Shown here in pieces: positions 55,024-57,640 of a DNA stretch of 57,640 nucleotides (its first letter is position 1; each line of letters opens with the position of its first letter). Under the pieces are notes generated by a model. That model saw nothing but the letters and a program-made list of their open reading frames with translations, ran no database searches and had not been told where the DNA came from. The translations under genes were made by a program, and so were the position numbers. Source of the stretch: Psychrosphaera sp. (lineage in GTDB: Bacteria > Pseudomonadota > Gammaproteobacteria > Enterobacterales > Alteromonadaceae); contig JAOHFM010000005.1 in the NCBI GenBank assembly GCA_028098005.1, forward strand, positions 1 to 57,640. The letters run 5' to 3'.

Positions 55024-55497
55024 ATGAACGTAATTTTTTGGTTGTTGTCAGACAAACATAGTTTGCCTCAAACCGATGAAGCCAAAAATATATTGCCTCA
55101 CTGGCATTATGCCTGTGTTCTAACGGCAGACTTATATCGACAACACAAAAAAGTGTTGTTAGGCGCGCAAGATCAAGATCATGCTCATCAACTCGATGAG
55201 TGGCTATGGCAATTTGAAGCAAACCGCTTCATACCTCATAATTTACCAGGAGAAGGCCCACATTACGGCACTCCGGTAGAAATAAATTGGCAGCCAAGCC
55301 CCCAGCGCCGCCAGTGTTTTGTAAATACGAACAATCACATTCCTGATTTTTATCAGCAGTTAAAAGGGATAACTGAGTGGCACGACTTTGTGCCAGCTGA
55401 TGATGTTGGTAAAGCCGCAGCACGCGAACGTTATAAAACACTTAAGCAAGCAGGTTTTGAAATCACGACCTCGCCTATCCCTGACTCAATCGTTTAA
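55024..55497 (+). CDS. holC: DNA polymerase III chi subunit
   Basis: A 157-residue chi subunit that contacts SSB in the clamp-loader complex. The fold pattern KNILPHWHYACVLTADLYRQHKKVLLGAQDQDHAHQLDEWLW (near 22-65), RFIPHNLPGEGP and the final YKTLKQAGFEIT are those of HolC. The gene lies between pepA and valS, the usual position in gammaproteobacteria. The gap to pepA is 37 bases and to valS 32 bases, so all three may be one operon. Confidence 0.95.
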   Translation: MNVIFWLLSDKHSLPQTDEAKNILPHWHYACVLTADLYRQHKKVLLGAQDQDHAHQLDEWLWQFEANRFIPHNLPGEGPHYGTPVEINWQPSPQRRQCFVNTNNHIPDFYQQLKGITEWHDFVPADDVGKAAARERYKTLKQAGFEITTSPIPDSIV

Positions 55498-55529
55498 TCG
55501 AATCAAAATAATTCAAGGCTCTTCTTAAA

Positions 55530-57640
55530 ATGGATAAAACCTATAATCCAAGCGACATCGAACAAACCCTATATCAAGAATGGGAAAACAAAGGTTACTT
55601 TAAGCCAAGTGGCGAAGGTGACAGCTACAGTATTGTTATTCCACCACCAAATGTCACTGGTAGTTTGCATATGGGACACGCATTCCAACACACGATTATG
55701 GACGCGTTAACTCGATACAAACGCATGGATGGTTTTAATACATTATGGCAAGTAGGTACTGACCACGCTGGTATCGCAACTCAAATGGTTGTCGAGCGTA
55801 AACTTGCGGCAGAAAACAAACCAACTCGTACTGAAATGGGACGTGAGTCGTTCATTGATAAAGTATGGGAGTGGAAAGGCGAGTCTGGCGGTAATATTAC
55901 TAAGCAGATGCGTCGACTAGGCAACTCAGTAGATTGGGAACGTGAACGTTTTACAATGGACCCTGGCCTATCAAAAGCAGTTGAAAAAGTATTTGTTGAT
56001 TTATACAACGACGATTTAATTTATCGTGGTAAACGACTTGTAAACTGGGATCCAAAACTACAAACGGCGATTTCTGATTTAGAAGTTGAAAATAAAGATA
56101 AAAAAGGCCATATGTGGCACTTCCGTTATCCATTGGCTGATGGTCAAAAAACAGCGGATGGCAAAGACCACTTAGTAGTTGCTACTACACGTCCAGAAAC
56201 CTTATTAGGTGATACGGCTGTTGCGGTAAACCCAGAAGATCCTCGTTATAAAGACTTAATTGGTAAATTCATTGAATTGCCATTTGTTGCGCGTCGTATT
56301 CCTATTGTGGGCGATGAACACGCAGACATGGAAAAAGGTACTGGCTGTGTAAAAATTACGCCAGCACACGACTTCAATGACTATGAAGTTGGTAAGCGCA
56401 ATCAATTGCCTATGATCAATGTTTTAGACTTTACTGGTCACATTCGAAAAGAAGCGAATGTTTACAATACCAATGGCGAAGAAAGCGATGTATATAGCAC
56501 GGACCTGCCAGAGCAGTTTCATGGCTTAGAGCGTTTTGCAGCGCGTAAAGCCATTGTTGCCGCAATGGATGAAATTGGTTTATTAGATGAAGTTAAAGAG
56601 CATGACCTAACGGTACCTTATGGTGACCGTGGTGGTGTTGTTATTGAACCAATGTTAACGGACCAATGGTACGTGCGTGTTGAGTCTATGGCTAAAGTTG
56701 CCACAGAAGCCGTGCAAAATGGCGATATTGAGTTTGTGCCTAAGCAATACGAAAACATGTATTTTGCGTGGATGCGCGAGTTACAAGACTGGTGTATTTC
56801 ACGTCAATTGTGGTGGGGACATAGAATCCCGGCATGGTATGACAATGACGGTAAAGTATATGTTGGTGCTAGCGAAGCGGAAGTTAGAAAAGCAAACAAC
56901 TTAGGTGATGATGTTGCATTGAGACAAGACGACGATGTTCTTGATACTTGGTTCTCATCAGCACTTTGGACCTTCTCTACTATGGGTTGGCCAGACAATA
57001 TTGAAGACCTTAAAACCTTCCACCCAACCGATGTATTGGTAACGGGCTTTGATATTATCTTCTTCTGGGTTGCGCGTATGATCATGATGACCATGCACTT
57101 CATTAAAGATGAAGACGGCAAACCACAAGTACCATTTAAAACAGTTTACGTGACGGGTCTTATCCGTGACGAAAACGGCGACAAAATGTCTAAATCTAAA
57201 GGTAACGTAATTGACCCACTAGATATTATTGACGGCATTGAATTAGAAACGTTAGTTGAAAAACGCACTGGTAACATGATGCAACCTCAATTAGCGGCAA
57301 AAATTGAGAAAAGCACTCGCAAGCAATTCCCAGAAGGGATGACGTCTAGCGGTACTGACGCTTTACGATTTACGTTGTCTGCATTAGCGTCTACTGGCCG
57401 TGACATTAGCTGGGACATGAAGCGTTTAGAAGGATATAGAAACTTCTGTAACAAACTATGGAATGCCAGCCGATATGTTCTAATGAATACTGAAGAGCAT
57501 GACTGTGGTCGCGATTTACCAGCAAACAGCCCAGAGCTAGAATATTCATTGGCCGACCGCTGGATTCAAAGTCAGTTGCAAAAAACTGTGGAAACAGTAC
57601 GTGGACACCTAGATGCTTATCGTTTTGATTTAGCGTCAAG
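55530..57640 (+). CDS. valS: Valyl-tRNA synthetase (3' end beyond window)
   Basis: Class I aminoacyl-tRNA synthetase charging tRNA-Val. The ATG at 55530 ([19 protein letters not shown]) opens a frame that stays open to the right edge: 703 codons of an expected about 950. Present are the HIGH-type motif in [11 protein letters not shown] (about 41-51), the editing domain with [15 protein letters not shown], the [16 protein letters not shown] segment, and KMSKS (552-556). The missing part is the anticodon-binding domain and the C-terminal coiled coil. No sign of damage in the visible part. Confidence 0.97.
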   Translation, partial: MDKTYNPSDIEQTLYQEWENKGYFKPSGEGDSYSIVIPPPNVTGSLHMGHAFQHTIMDALTRYKRMDGFNTLWQVGTDHAGIATQMVVERKLAAENKPTRTEMGRESFIDKVWEWKGESGGNITKQMRRLGNSVDWERERFTMDPGLSKAVEKVFVDLYNDDLIYRGKRLVNWDPKLQTAISDLEVENKDKKGHMWHFRYPLADGQKTADGKDHLVVATTRPETLLGDTAVAVNPEDPRYKDLIGKFIELPFVARRIPIVGDEHADMEKGTGCVKITPAHDFNDYEVGKRNQLPMINVLDFTGHIRKEANVYNTNGEESDVYSTDLPEQFHGLERFAARKAIVAAMDEIGLLDEVKEHDLTVPYGDRGGVVIEPMLTDQWYVRVESMAKVATEAVQNGDIEFVPKQYENMYFAWMRELQDWCISRQLWWGHRIPAWYDNDGKVYVGASEAEVRKANNLGDDVALRQDDDVLDTWFSSALWTFSTMGWPDNIEDLKTFHPTDVLVTGFDIIFFWVARMIMMTMHFIKDEDGKPQVPFKTVYVTGLIRDENGDKMSKSKGNVIDPLDIIDGIELETLVEKRTGNMMQPQLAAKIEKSTRKQFPEGMTSSGTDALRFTLSALASTGRDISWDMKRLEGYRNFCNKLWNASRYVLMNTEEHDCGRDLPANSPELEYSLADRWIQSQLQKTVETVRGHLDAYRFDLAS

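Overview
The window is a stretch of chromosome from an AT-rich marine gammaproteobacterium, most likely Alteromonadales (a Colwellia, Thalassotalea, Pseudoalteromonas or Psychrosphaera type). The evidence is the mixture of housekeeping genes (lptF/lptG, pepA, holC, valS, hupB, a CCA-encoding tRNA-Leu), NhaA, an Fbp iron transporter, curli genes and a very high density of sensor kinases and cyclic-di-GMP enzymes. Placement to genus is inference. No prophage, insertion sequence, CRISPR array or rRNA was seen.

Layout. 1-3.6 kb is the end of an exopolysaccharide export operon (beta-barrel protein, Wza/VpsN-like export protein, Wzc-like tyrosine kinase). Its last two genes are both disrupted, one by a frameshift at a 7-A run and one by an in-frame TAA. 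3.7-7.3 kb holds a hybrid kinase with a periplasmic NMT1/THI5-like sensor and a sigma-54 activator whose receiver has lost its phospho-acceptor. 7.4-9.8 kb (minus) encodes a PRC-barrel protein and a phosphatase/diacylglycerol-kinase fusion. 10.1-13.3 kb is an overlapping set: unknown protein, nhaA, gdhA. hupB follows, then a Fur-box-controlled fbpABC iron importer (13.8-17.6 kb) and glnK-amtB (17.7-19.3 kb).

19.4-38.6 kb is dominated by signal transduction. A minus-strand operon encodes a kinase with a plant-ethylene-receptor-like membrane domain, a stand-alone receiver and a receiver-GGDEF cyclase. Divergent from it is an operon of a 1302-residue hybrid kinase, a NarX-type kinase and a NarL-type regulator. 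Then come a small helical protein, a GGDEF(degenerate)-EAL protein, the glutathione-dependent formaldehyde detoxification pair frmA-fghA, and a FIST sensor coupled to a PAS-GGDEF-EAL protein.

38.7-50 kb is about the cell surface: a four-domain fasciclin lipoprotein, a small DUF2986-like protein, an Aer-like chemoreceptor, a secreted subtilase with PKD domain, and a complete curli locus (csgB, csgA, csgE, csgF, csgG, with csgD convergent). The CsgA is unusually long (about 18 repeats) and almost free of lysine and arginine. 50-57.6 kb is conserved housekeeping: tRNA-Leu(CAA), an RDD protein, lptF-lptG, pepA, holC and the first about 700 codons of valS.

Taken together, much of the window concerns the choice between sessile and motile life: one polysaccharide system that looks broken, one amyloid system that looks intact, and several c-di-GMP enzymes under diverse sensors. 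A window-wide pattern is that all five convergent gene junctions carry a hairpin, three of them overlapping a stop codon or the last codons of a gene, mostly without a strong U-tract.
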